The translations under genes were made by a program, and so were the position numbers. The notes under the pieces are model-generated. The model did no database searches, was not told the DNA's origin, and saw only the letters and a program-made list of their open reading frames with translations. Of a stretch of 64,000 bases of DNA, positions 1 to 7,820 are shown one piece after another. The DNA is from Chloroflexota bacterium (lineage in GTDB: Bacteria > Chloroflexota > Anaerolineae > Anaerolineales > Villigracilaceae). Positions within the stretch are counted from its first letter, which is position 1, and each line of letters starts with the position of its first letter. Where the stretch lies: positions 87,295 through 151,294 of the forward strand of contig JACRBL010000067.1 in assembly GCA_016234485.1 (NCBI GenBank). Direction: 5' to 3'.

Positions 1-149
1 GCGCCGAGGTCCAGGACGACGCGTTGGTCGAGGTTGGGGACGATCTGTTCGAGAGTCCGCAGGATGTTGCCCTGATAATCTTCGCGGGCGATGAGTGCTT
101 CGTAGCGGTCGGCATCGGTTTGGTAGATGAGGCGTTGAGGGTCGGTCAT
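1..149 (-). CDS. SAM-dependent methyltransferase, N-terminal fragment
   Basis: The gene starts at the complement of 147-149 and runs off the left edge, leaving about 49 residues. The visible part begins MTDPQRLIYQTDADRYEALI, a typical N-terminal helix of class I methyltransferases, and ends in VVLDLGA, which matches the start of motif I (hydrophobic-DxGxGxG) that binds S-adenosylmethionine. The rest of the Rossmann fold is outside the window, so substrate and exact family cannot be judged. It is divergent from the YbaK-like gene on the right. Confidence 0.6.
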   Translation of the reverse strand, partial: MTDPQRLIYQTDADRYEALIAREDYQGNILRTLEQIVPNLDQRVVLDLG

Positions 150-167
150 GGGGGGATTTTACTTCGG

Positions 168-226
168 ATTGCGTGTTGCGTGGTTCGTGTTGCGTGTTCC
201 GTCAGCAGTCCAACTGCTCGCGAACA
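168..226. repeat. Short GCGTGTT-type tandem plus copy of the CAACTGCTCGCGAAC repeat
   Basis: Positions 168-200 are an imperfect tandem of GCGTGTT/TTCGTGTT units. Positions 201-226 match one end of a dispersed palindrome whose longer copies lie at 3836-3885 and 53820-53873. No gene is supported in this gap. Confidence 0.5.
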
Positions 227-252
227 TCAAAAACAATGAGTTATGTTAAACT

Positions 253-259
253 TGGCCGC
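253..259 (+). promoter_or_regulatory. Near-leaderless start (TAAACT then 7 nt, then ATG)
   Basis: TAAACT at 247-252 is followed by TGGCCGC and the ATG at 260. With a normal 6-8 nt distance from -10 to +1 the transcript would begin at or next to the start codon. No Shine-Dalgarno sequence precedes this ATG. Weaker member of the exact 6-nt set described elsewhere in the window. Confidence 0.4.
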
Positions 260-736
260 ATGAATCCACTCTCCCCCTCTGCACAGAAAATTCAAAACTT
301 GTTGAAGGAACTCGGCTACGATTATGTTGTGATCGAACGCGCCGAGTCGACGCGCACCGCGCAGGAGGCCGCCGACCGCGCGGGATGCGAACTGGGTCAG
401 ATCGTGAAGTCATTGATCTTCAAGGGAAAAGATTCCCACAAGCCGATCCTTGTTTTGACCAGCGGCGCAAACCGCGTGGACGAGAAGCGCATCACCGCAT
501 ACGCGGGCGAACACATTGTGCGCGCCGATGCGGAATTTGTGCGCGCGGTGACGGGTTTTGCCATCGGCGGCGTGCCGCCCATCGGCCACGCGCAAAAAAT
601 GGAGACGTATCTCGACGAGGACTTTTTGCAATATGCCACCATCTGTGCCGCGGCAGGGACTCCCAACGCGATCTTCGAATTGAAAACAGAAGATTTGCAA
701 AAGATGACCGCTGGAAAAGTGGCGAGGGTGAAATGA
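260..736 (+). CDS. YbaK/EbsC-family aminoacyl-tRNA deacylase
   Basis: The 158-residue product is a single YbaK/ProRS-INS domain, the fold that hydrolyses mischarged tRNAs such as Cys-tRNA(Pro) in trans. Diagnostic are the IVKSLIF segment with the conserved lysine near residue 50, ILVLTSGANRVD (64-74) and the GGVPPIGH loop (103-110). Length is normal for stand-alone family members. The ATG at 260 is preferred over 236 because family proteins start close to this point and a -10-like TAAACT lies 7 nt upstream. It overlaps the next gene by ATGA at 733-736, so the two are translationally coupled. The exact tRNA substrate cannot be told from sequence. Confidence 0.88.
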   Translation: MNPLSPSAQKIQNLLKELGYDYVVIERAESTRTAQEAADRAGCELGQIVKSLIFKGKDSHKPILVLTSGANRVDEKRITAYAGEHIVRADAEFVRAVTGFAIGGVPPIGHAQKMETYLDEDFLQYATICAAAGTPNAIFELKTEDLQKMTAGKVARVK

Positions 737-1182
737 AAGAAATCTTCAATTACCTGCAACTGACGGAAAAGTTATCGAGCAGCGGAATGCCAACGCCTGA
801 GCAGTTGCGCGAGATCGCGGCGGCGGATGTGAAATTCGTGGTCAATCTCGCGACGCCAAAATCGGAGGGATGGATGCCCGAGGAAGGCGACGTATTCCAA
901 AGCCTCGGCGTGGATTATCTTTCGATCCGCGTGGACTGGGAGAATCCCACCGCACAAGACCTGGCGCGCTTTTTGGACGCGATGGCCGCGCACGAGGGTC
1001 AACGCGTGCATGTGCATTGTCAGGCAAATTTCCGCGCGACGGCGTTCATCGGGTTGTATCGCGTTTTGCGTCTGGGCTGGGAGAAGGAGCGCGCCTTTGA
1101 AGATGCGCGAAAGATTTGGAAAGTGGAAGAGTATCCCGTGTGGCAAAAATTTGTGGACGAGTCCCTTACCCAGGCAAAATGA
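733..1182 (+). CDS. Protein tyrosine phosphatase family (DSP-like)
   Basis: A 149-residue cytosolic protein with a phosphatase P-loop VHVHCQANFRATAF around residues 92-105. The nucleophile would be Cys96 and the phosphate-binding arginine Arg101, giving C-X4-R, one residue shorter than the textbook C-X5-R; this HCQAN(F/M)R form recurs in small bacterial DSP-like proteins. Asp69 (VDWENP) is a candidate general acid. The gene starts at an ATGA overlap with the YbaK-like gene and itself ends in an ATGA overlap with the esterase gene, so the three are one operon. Substrate unknown. Confidence 0.75.
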   Translation: MKEIFNYLQLTEKLSSSGMPTPEQLREIAAADVKFVVNLATPKSEGWMPEEGDVFQSLGVDYLSIRVDWENPTAQDLARFLDAMAAHEGQRVHVHCQANFRATAFIGLYRVLRLGWEKERAFEDARKIWKVEEYPVWQKFVDESLTQAK

Positions 1183-2111
1183 AATTTCCGATTCAAATCC
1201 TCAGCGCGGGATGCGCGCTCGCAATCGCGATGTTGGCCTGTGCGCGTCCGCAGGGTCCGCCCACGCCGCGCCCGCCCGTGGACTCGGTCCGCGCGTTGAC
1301 GCATGACGGGCAGGAACGCAATTATCACATCCACATCCCGAAGGCGGTGGATTTGACGCGCCCCGTCCCGTTGGTGATGGTTTTTCACGGCGGAGGCGGC
1401 AAGGCACAGCAAGCCATCCGCACGACGGATTTCAACGAGTTGGCAGACGATGATGGTTTCATCGTGGTCTACCCAAACGGGACGGGGCCGCGCGACGTGG
1501 AGGTGTTCACCTGGAACGCGGGGATATGTTGCGCCAACGCCATGCTCGAAAACGCGGACGATGTGGGCTTCGCGCGCGCCATCCTGAAAGACATGCAGAC
1601 CATCGCATCCATTGACCCGAAGCGCGTCTACGCGACGGGGATGTCGAACGGGGCAATGATGTCGTATCGGCTGGCGTGCGAGGCGGCGGACGTGTTCGCG
1701 GCCATCGCGCCCGTGGCGGGGACGCTGAATTATTCGCCGTGTGCGCCGTCCGAGTCTGTGGCGGTGATCCACTTCCACGGGACGGATGACCAGCACGTGT
1801 TGTACAACGGCGGCGCGGGGCCAGAGTCGATCGTGGGGGTGGATTTCGCGTCGGTGGCGAGTTCGATCGGGTTCTGGGTCGCGTTCAACGGGTGCGCGTC
1901 CCAGCCAGCGATCAGCCAAATTGCGGATGTCCGCCGCGAGGTCTGGGGTGGATGCAAGGGCGGCGCGCCCGTCGAGCTGTACACCATCGTCGGCGGTCAA
2001 CATGCCTGGCCAGGCAGTGAAGGTCCAGGCTGGGTCGGAGGCGATGAGCCGAGTCAGACGGTGTCTGCGACATTATTGATCTGGGATTTTTTCAAGGCGA
2101 ATCCGAAATAG
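1179..2111 (+). CDS. PHB-depolymerase/feruloyl-esterase-like lipoprotein
   Basis: A 310-residue secreted lipoprotein: hydrophobic signal with lipobox MLAC (Cys21), then a Pro-rich linker and an alpha/beta-hydrolase of the LpqC/PHB depolymerase esterase group. The nucleophile elbow is GMSNG (Ser156), preceded by the oxyanion-side VFHGGGG (68-74); the acid is in HFHGTDD (199-204) and the catalytic His in GGQHAWPG (His275). Paired cysteines (Cys117/118, Cys188, Cys239, Cys259) fit an extracytoplasmic protein. Such enzymes cleave short-chain polyesters or feruloyl/acetyl esters on polysaccharides; the substrate here is not determined. Last gene of the coupled run starting at 260. Confidence 0.82.
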   Translation: MKFPIQILSAGCALAIAMLACARPQGPPTPRPPVDSVRALTHDGQERNYHIHIPKAVDLTRPVPLVMVFHGGGGKAQQAIRTTDFNELADDDGFIVVYPNGTGPRDVEVFTWNAGICCANAMLENADDVGFARAILKDMQTIASIDPKRVYATGMSNGAMMSYRLACEAADVFAAIAPVAGTLNYSPCAPSESVAVIHFHGTDDQHVLYNGGAGPESIVGVDFASVASSIGFWVAFNGCASQPAISQIADVRREVWGGCKGGAPVELYTIVGGQHAWPGSEGPGWVGGDEPSQTVSATLLIWDFFKANPK

Positions 2112-2156
2112 GGCGGGCTTGTTCAACGCGCATTGCCTGATGCAAAAATAAAATGG

Positions 2157-2168
2157 TATGATTCGCGT
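2157..2168 (+). promoter_or_regulatory. Leaderless promoter: TATGAT-N6-ATG
   Basis: TATGAT at 2157-2162, spacer TCGCGT, ATG at 2169. The expected +1 falls on the A of the start codon; there is no Shine-Dalgarno sequence. Confidence 0.55.
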
Positions 2169-3776
2169 ATGACAATTGCCCAAAGAAACACGTTTCGTAT
2201 TCTGCTCTTAATCAGCGTCGTTTATTTTTTCGCTTTTGGCATCCCCAACAATACGGGCGCGAAAGACGAGATGATGGTTTCGCTTTTCGAGCCAGATGAA
2301 TTCGCCCAGTATCCCATCGTGGTCAAGATGCTGACGCCCCACGAAACGCTATCCGATACCGTTTTGAATTTTGTGGCGTACCGACATTATTACTATGGTT
2401 CGCCTTTTTATTTTGGCAGCGCGGCGGTTGTCTTCTTTCCAAAAATTTTCGGGGAGTGGAAAAATACCCAGCTTCATCTGCTTCTTTTGCGGCAATTGAT
2501 CAGCGTCCTGCCGATGCTGGGCGCAGCGCTCCTGCTGACCTACACACAGACAAAATTTCGCTCGCGTTGGAAATCCATCGGACTGCTGCTGCTTCTCCTT
2601 TCCGTTTCCGCTGTGGTGGAGAACAACATGTGGTGGCATGTGGACAGCCTGGCTGTCTTTTTCATCGCGTTGACGTTTTATTTCCTCGACCAGGATGAAC
2701 TCCGCTTCGGACGCAACTTTCTCCTCGCCGCCGCGTCGGTCGGACTGGCGACGGGGACCAAGGTGATCGGCCTTTTCTTCTTCCTGACGATTCCCACCTA
2801 CCTCTTGATTGGCGTGACTCGCCAACAGATTTCGTGGCGCAAAGCATTCCAGTACGGAGCGTTATTCGTCGGCGTGATGGCGGCGGCCATTGTCGCCAGT
2901 AACCCGTTCCTGCTTATCCCGAGTCAGTTCACTCGCATGGTCCGCATCCTGTCACAGCAGTCTGCCGCCATGTCCGAGGGATGGACGCTGGCCTACGCAA
3001 AAGGCCCAGGCTCGTGGCTGCACATCATCGAGGAGCTCTACGGGAAAGTGATTTTCATCGCGCTGGCGTTCCTCGCCCTGGGGCTGGGAATCTGGCGGAG
3101 CGCCAACCGCACGCTTCACATCCTGATTGCCACGTGGGCGATCCCGTTCGGGATATACGTGCTTTTCGCCATCGCTATCAAACCTACGCATTTCTTCCTG
3201 CCGATTCTGTTGCCAGTGTTCAGCAGTCTCGTGGTCTTGTTTGAGTTTCCGCCTTTTGTCAAACAACCGTCCAACCGCGCCGTCGCCTGGATTTTCGGCG
3301 CGTTGACCGTGGCGATCATCGCCTATCAATTTGTGGCATACATCGGCAAAGATGTGACGATGGTTCGTCAGGTCGTCACCCGCGAGCAGACGGAAGAGTC
3401 GTTGTTCTTTTACCGAACGCTGGAAAAAGAACACCTGCCTCGCATCCAGTCGGACGAAAAGTTGGTGGTCTTCCGCGACGTGCGCATGTACTTCCCCGAG
3501 GGGCCGCAGTGGAAGATCCGCAGTTATTGGAATAGCGGCTATGATGTCATCGAGGAGATCAGGCCCGATCTTGTCATTCTGTGGGCGCAACGAATTTTGG
3601 ATTACACCCGCCCAGGCGCGCAGGAAAACGCGGTGGACCCGGCCAAATTCCAGGACACGTATCAATTTTACGTGGACGCAGACGCCGACCAATTGCGCGG
3701 CTATCGTCTCGTGTATCGGAACGAGGAGGGATTGTTCTTTGTCAGCGAGGCGATCTATGAGGAGTTTTTCAAATGA
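2169..3776 (+). CDS. GT-C fold membrane glycosyltransferase-like protein
   Basis: A 535-residue polytopic membrane protein with about ten hydrophobic segments and a soluble C-terminal part. After the first membrane helix comes a large loop with FEPDEFAQYP (around residue 45), the acidic DE-type motif placed as in GT39/GT83-like GT-C enzymes that use polyprenyl-phosphate sugars outside the membrane. The second loop has YYYGSPFYF and W-W-H-V-D-S motifs seen in this superfamily. The acceptor is unknown. The start at 2169 was chosen over an in-frame ATG at 2133 because TATGAT lies exactly 6 nt before it. Single-gene unit. Confidence 0.72.
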   Translation: MTIAQRNTFRILLLISVVYFFAFGIPNNTGAKDEMMVSLFEPDEFAQYPIVVKMLTPHETLSDTVLNFVAYRHYYYGSPFYFGSAAVVFFPKIFGEWKNTQLHLLLLRQLISVLPMLGAALLLTYTQTKFRSRWKSIGLLLLLLSVSAVVENNMWWHVDSLAVFFIALTFYFLDQDELRFGRNFLLAAASVGLATGTKVIGLFFFLTIPTYLLIGVTRQQISWRKAFQYGALFVGVMAAAIVASNPFLLIPSQFTRMVRILSQQSAAMSEGWTLAYAKGPGSWLHIIEELYGKVIFIALAFLALGLGIWRSANRTLHILIATWAIPFGIYVLFAIAIKPTHFFLPILLPVFSSLVVLFEFPPFVKQPSNRAVAWIFGALTVAIIAYQFVAYIGKDVTMVRQVVTREQTEESLFFYRTLEKEHLPRIQSDEKLVVFRDVRMYFPEGPQWKIRSYWNSGYDVIEEIRPDLVILWAQRILDYTRPGAQENAVDPAKFQDTYQFYVDADADQLRGYRLVYRNEEGLFFVSEAIYEEFFK

Positions 3777-3786
3777 GAAAATCGGA

Positions 3787-3945
3787 GTGCGGACTTGAAT
3801 CCGCTTAGGGTTTGTAAAAAAATAAGTTCCCTCGTTTGGATGCAGTTGCACTGCATCCTGCTCGCAGTGCAACTGCTCGCGAACAAAGTAACAGGGAGTT
3901 TTTTATTTACGGTTCCTCAGCGTGGCGGACTAAAGTCCGCGCTCC
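3787..3945. repeat. Cluster of small dispersed palindromes
   Basis: The gap between two convergent genes holds a GCGGACTTGAATCCGC hairpin (3788-3803), a 50-bp element at 3836-3885 (TGCAGTTGCACTGCA arm followed by GCAGTGCAACTGC) that reappears in reverse orientation at 53820-53873, and a GCGGACTAAAGTCCGC hairpin near 3925-3940. No gene is seen. Confidence 0.7.
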
Positions 3946-3953
3946 GAAAGCTA

Positions 3954-5441
3954 TCATTGCCGCTTTAGCTCCTGAAGCCTCTTTGCCAGTTCGGCTTGGA
4001 TTTCGGCGTATTCCTTTTGTCCCGCCAGGTTCTCCAATTCATAGGGGTCGTTGACCAAGTCGTATAACTCCACTTCGCCTGTGCTGTATTCCACGTATTT
4101 CCATTCTGCGGTGCGGACGGAATAAAACTCGGGGATCATCGCGCCAACGCCCTCTTCGGTAGGCCAATGCTCCAGTAGGAGCGCGTCCCGCCAAACGGTG
4201 GAGGGATCGGTCAGGAGCGGGACCAAGCTCAGCCCGTCCGCGAAGTCGGGAGTGGACGCGCCCGCCCACGTCGCGACAGTTGACGCGAGGTCAATGTTCG
4301 CGACGAGGCGCGAGTCCACGCGCGGCTGGTAATATCCTGGCGCGTAAACGATGAAGGGGATTTTGACGCACGCCTCGTAGGGACAGTTTTTCGCCGCGCC
4401 GAAGCGATGATCGCCCAGCGTCAAGCCATTATCGGACAGGTAAACGATGATCGTGTTTTTATCCAAGCCCGTCTCTTTCAACGCCTGCAAGATCGAAGCG
4501 ACGCCATCGTCCACAGAAAGCAGGGAGCGGAGAATCTGCTTGTGAGCAGTGTCCACCTGGGTTTCGGAGAGGGGCGAGAGTTCGGCAAGATAGTCTGGCT
4601 TGTCGTTTATATCCTGCTCGTTAAAACTCGGCGGGCGATAGGGAACCCAGTCCCAATCGGCGCCCGCGCGAAAGGTATCCTTGTGCCGCGGCGCGGCGAC
4701 ATAGGGCGAGTGCGGGTTGTAATATCCCAGCATCAGGAAGAACGGATCGTCGCAGGTATCGCGGATAAAGTTCAGGGCGGAGCGGGTAATGACATCGGCG
4801 CTGAAATTTTCCTTCGACTTGGGATACGTCACGGTGACGCCGTTCTCGGACATGCTAAAGTCGGAATAGAATTGCAGACTGCCCACGTCATCGTCGGCGG
4901 TGAGATTCTTTTCGAGGAATGCCTTCCAATCATCCCAGCCAGGAGGGACAACGCCCAGGGGCTCCAATTCATCATAGCCGTTGAGGTATTTTCCATAATA
5001 AGCCGTGCGATATCCCGCCTGTTGCAACCAGACCGACATGGACGTGGAGTCGTCGAATTTCTGCGCGCCGCCCAACGGCATGCGGTCGGTGTACACCTCA
5101 TGGTTGTGGACGTATTGCCCCGAAAGCATGCTGACCCGACTCGGGCAACATAACGGCGTGGTGACGAAGCCGTTCTCGAAGGTGACGCCATTCGCCATCA
5201 ACTCTCCCTTGACCGTCGGCATGTAGTCCACGGTATGGTAGGGCTGGTCGTCCGTGAGAATGACAATGATATTCGGGCGCGAATCGCTGAGACGCGCGGC
5301 GGAAGCGGGCGCGACAATCTCCACATCGAAGATCGTCGGCGCATGATTGATGATGGGCGTGGGAGGCGAATAGGGAGTCGCGGGCGGCGGCGTTGTGCAA
5401 GACGCGAGCAGGATCAGAAGCAGGAGGAAGCGCTTAGGCAT
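3954..5441 (-). CDS. Secreted sulfatase (lipoprotein)
   Basis: A 495-residue type I sulfatase. The N-terminus is a lipoprotein signal with lipobox LASC (Cys15) and a Pro-rich linker, then RPNIIVILTDDQ (55-66, metal-binding Asp64/65) and the formylglycine signature LCCPSR, in which Cys98 of C-x-P-S-R would be oxidised. Further family motifs are YYGKYLNGY, PHSPY and IVYLSDNGLTLGDH. Activity needs a formylglycine-generating enzyme, not present in the window. Start at 5441 rather than further upstream, because it gives a clean signal peptide and an AAAAGG Shine-Dalgarno at the right spacing. Likely acts on sulfated polysaccharide at the cell surface. Confidence 0.88.
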   Translation of the reverse strand: MPKRFLLLLILLASCTTPPPATPYSPPTPIINHAPTIFDVEIVAPASAARLSDSRPNIIVILTDDQPYHTVDYMPTVKGELMANGVTFENGFVTTPLCCPSRVSMLSGQYVHNHEVYTDRMPLGGAQKFDDSTSMSVWLQQAGYRTAYYGKYLNGYDELEPLGVVPPGWDDWKAFLEKNLTADDDVGSLQFYSDFSMSENGVTVTYPKSKENFSADVITRSALNFIRDTCDDPFFLMLGYYNPHSPYVAAPRHKDTFRAGADWDWVPYRPPSFNEQDINDKPDYLAELSPLSETQVDTAHKQILRSLLSVDDGVASILQALKETGLDKNTIIVYLSDNGLTLGDHRFGAAKNCPYEACVKIPFIVYAPGYYQPRVDSRLVANIDLASTVATWAGASTPDFADGLSLVPLLTDPSTVWRDALLLEHWPTEEGVGAMIPEFYSVRTAEWKYVEYSTGEVELYDLVNDPYELENLAGQKEYAEIQAELAKRLQELKRQ

Positions 5442-5558
5442 AAACATAACCTTTTGGGGTGATTTTACATTACTTCTTCGGCGAGAGAAAAAGCCGCCGC
5501 AACGCCTTCGCACCGACGGCGTTTTAATGGGCAACACCATCGTCCAAAGGAGAATCGC

Positions 5559-6299
5559 ATGGGAGAATATTTCACCCCCGAATACACAGGCGCGCCGTTC
5601 GTGTTGTTCAATAGGCCGCATCTGGCCGCGCTCGGCGTGATCTTGTTGATCGCGCTGTCATTCATTTTTGCCCGCAAATTATGGAGCGAGGACGCGCGGC
5701 GCAACTTCCGCTATTTTCTGGCGGGCTGGCTCGTCGTGTGGGAATTGAGCTGGCACATCTGGAACTTGGTTTACGGCACGTGGACGATCCAAACCACGCT
5801 CCCGCTTCACTTGTGCAGTATCTTCGTCTGGTTGAGCGTGGTCATGCTCATCAAGAAAAATTATCCCATCTACGAGATCGCCTACTTCCTCGGCATCGGC
5901 GGCGCGCTGCAAGCCCTGTTGACTCCCGACGCGGCGCAATATGGATTTCCGCACTTCCGCGCCTTCCAGACCTTCGCGTCGCATGGCGGCATCGTGCTGG
6001 CATCGCTTTACATGACCGTCGTCGAAGGCTATCGTCCCACGCTGAAATCGTTCAAGCGCGTCATCATTTGGACGAACATCTACATGGTCTTCGTCTTCTT
6101 CCTCAATCTCGCCATCGGGAGCAACTATCTCTTCATCGGCCACAAGCCCGAATTCCCCACGTTGATAGACATGCTCGCGCCCTGGCCGTGGTACATTTTG
6201 GAATTAGAAGTGATCGCGTTCCTCATCCTCGGCGTGATGTACATTCCCTTCCTCATCAAGGATTGGCGCGCACAGGCACAAACGGCGACACAAGCGTAG
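5559..6299 (+). CDS. YwaF/TIGR02206-family membrane protein
   Basis: A 246-residue integral membrane protein with six or seven hydrophobic segments. It carries the marks of the YwaF (TIGR02206) family: the LPLHLCSI segment near residue 80, and NYLFIGHKPEFPTLIDMLAPWPWYI near the C-terminus. The function of this family is not known. AAAGGAG lies 7 nt before the ATG. Divergent from the sulfatase and closed by a strong terminator at 6306-6338, so it is probably monocistronic. Confidence 0.78.
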   Translation: MGEYFTPEYTGAPFVLFNRPHLAALGVILLIALSFIFARKLWSEDARRNFRYFLAGWLVVWELSWHIWNLVYGTWTIQTTLPLHLCSIFVWLSVVMLIKKNYPIYEIAYFLGIGGALQALLTPDAAQYGFPHFRAFQTFASHGGIVLASLYMTVVEGYRPTLKSFKRVIIWTNIYMVFVFFLNLAIGSNYLFIGHKPEFPTLIDMLAPWPWYILELEVIAFLILGVMYIPFLIKDWRAQAQTATQA

Positions 6300-6305
6300 C
6301 GACAC

Positions 6306-6338
6306 AAAAACCAGGTTTCTCTCAGAAACCTGGTTTTT
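6306..6338 (+). terminator. Rho-independent terminator after the YwaF-like gene
   Basis: Perfect 10-bp stem CCAGGTTTCT / AGAAACCTGG with CTC loop, flanked by A5 and T5. Confidence 0.9.
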
Positions 6339-6375
6339 CATTTGGTAAAATCCACTCAAACTACTACTCGCCGCA

Positions 6376-6500
6376 TCCGTCACACCTGCACTGTACCAAA
6401 CGCAGTGCGGTGCAAGTGTTGCGAGCGTTTGTTGCGAAGCAATCCCCTTCTCGACCAGCAGATTGCTTCGTCGGGAAAACCACCCTCCTCGCAATGACGG
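6376..6500. repeat. GTCATTGCGAG-type dispersed palindrome, copy 1, with nested element
   Basis: The element runs from CCGTCA (6376) to TGACGG (6500) and carries the signature AGCAATCCCC and GATTGCTTCGTCGGG. A second palindrome (CACCTGCACTGTACCAAA... GTGCGGTGCAAGTG, about 6382-6420) is inserted near its left end. It separates a TAAAAT box (6346-6351) from hppD. Confidence 0.8.
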
Positions 6501-6528
6501 TAAACGACCAGCCAAAGGAGATTTAAAA

Positions 6529-7659
6529 ATGACAGCCCCAGCCAAAACTGAAGAACGAGCCATCACCGAGGAAGGCGACTTCCTGCAAATCAAGTCCGTG
6601 GACCATGTCCATTTTTACGTGGGCAACGCCAAACATGCGATGTATTACTGGTGGAAGGGATTCGGATTCACCCCTGTCGCGTATTCGGGACTGGAGACGG
6701 GCAACCGCAAATCCGCATCCTACGTCCTTCAAGCGGGGAACGCGCGCTTCGTCGTTTCCGCGGCCTACGCGCCTTCGTCCGAGATCGCCGCGCACCACAT
6801 GGTTCATGGAGACGGGGTGAAAGTCATCGCGTTGGAAGTGGACGACGTGGAGAAATCCTGGAAGGAGACCACGTCACGCGGCGGAAAGTCCGCATGGACG
6901 CCGCGCGAGGAGAAAGACGCGGACGGCATCTATCGCACGTCCGCCATCCACACCTACGGCGAGACGTTGCACGTCTTCGTGGATCGAAGCGATTACAAAG
7001 GCGTCTTCGCGCCGACCTACCGCCCCATCAAAAACAAGGTAGCGGATTCGACGGGGCTGGCCGCGGTGGATCATATCGTGGGCAACGTCCAACTCGGCAA
7101 GATGAACGAGTGGGTCAATTTCTATCATCAGGTAATGGGATTCCGTCTCCTGCGCCACTTCGATGACAAGGACATCTCCACCGAGTATTCGGCGCTGATG
7201 TCGAAGGTGGTGCAGAACGGCAATGGCCGCGTCAAGTTCCCGATTAACGAACCTGCCGAGGGAAAACGCAAAAGCCAGATCGAAGAATATCTTGATTACT
7301 ATCTCACGCCTGGCGCGCAACACGTGGCGCTGATCACCAAGGACATCATCGGCGCGGTCAAGAAACTGCGCGACAATGGAATCGAATTCCTGCGCGTGCC
7401 CGATACCTACTACGAAGTCCTGCCCGAACGCATCGGCAAGATCGCACAGGATTACAAAACCATCCAGGAACTCGGCATTCTGGTGGACCGCGATGACGAG
7501 GGCTATCTCCTGCAAATCTTCACGCGTCCCATTCAGGACAGGCCAACGATGTTCATCGAGATCATCGAACGCCACGGCTCACAAAGTTTTGGCAAGGGCA
7601 ATTTTAAGGCGCTGTTTGAGTCGATTGAGTTGGAGCAGGAACGCAGAGGGAATCTTTAG
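6529..7659 (+). CDS. hppD: 4-hydroxyphenylpyruvate dioxygenase
   Basis: A 376-residue non-haem Fe(II) dioxygenase converting 4-hydroxyphenylpyruvate to homogentisate, the second step of tyrosine breakdown. Two vicinal-oxygen-chelate halves are visible: VDHVHFYVGNAKHAMYYW opens the first, VDHIVGNV the second. The Fe ligands of the C-terminal half are His182 (DHIV), His265 (GAQHVAL) and Glu344 (MFIEIIER); all are present. AAAGGAG precedes the ATG at 6529. Upstream in-frame codons belong to a repeat element and are not counted. Genes for the next step (hmgA, 12889) and a fumarylacetoacetase-like enzyme (9758) follow on the same strand. Confidence 0.95.
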   Translation: MTAPAKTEERAITEEGDFLQIKSVDHVHFYVGNAKHAMYYWWKGFGFTPVAYSGLETGNRKSASYVLQAGNARFVVSAAYAPSSEIAAHHMVHGDGVKVIALEVDDVEKSWKETTSRGGKSAWTPREEKDADGIYRTSAIHTYGETLHVFVDRSDYKGVFAPTYRPIKNKVADSTGLAAVDHIVGNVQLGKMNEWVNFYHQVMGFRLLRHFDDKDISTEYSALMSKVVQNGNGRVKFPINEPAEGKRKSQIEEYLDYYLTPGAQHVALITKDIIGAVKKLRDNGIEFLRVPDTYYEVLPERIGKIAQDYKTIQELGILVDRDDEGYLLQIFTRPIQDRPTMFIEIIERHGSQSFGKGNFKALFESIELEQERRGNL

Positions 7660-7670
7660 TGATTGGTCAC

Positions 7671-7792
7671 CCGTCATTGCGAGCAGGGTGATCTTCCCGA
7701 CGAAGCAATCTCCCCCACGAGGAGGGGATTGCTTCGCCACCTTGGTCTCGATACGCCTACGGCTACTCGACCAGCGGCGGCTCGCAATGACG
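7671..7792. repeat. GTCATTGCGAG-type dispersed palindrome, copy 2, with nested element
   Basis: Starts CCGTCATTGCGAG and ends CTCGCAATGACG. Inside the right half lies another palindrome, GGTCTCGATACGCC...GGCTACTCGACC (about 7744-7773). The element separates hppD from the binding-protein gene without a terminator-like T-run. Confidence 0.85.
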
Positions 7793-7820
7793 AGAAACAG
7801 AGCAATTGGAGGAGGAGAGC

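Noticed and set aside
1020..2003. Long open frame on the minus strand opposite the esterase gene
   Set aside because: His/Arg-rich translation without domains, caused by codon bias of the real plus-strand gene. The same holds for long antisense frames at 12763-13794, 19306-20712, 27965-28933, 31954-32745, 40209-41300 and 52595-53764.
5442..5621. N-terminal extension of the sulfatase
   Set aside because: Would place 60 polar residues before a clear lipoprotein signal and cross the divergent promoter region.
6463..6528. Upstream in-frame extension of hppD
   Set aside because: These codons belong to the GTCATTGCGAG repeat; the AAAGGAG and ATG at 6529 give the family start.
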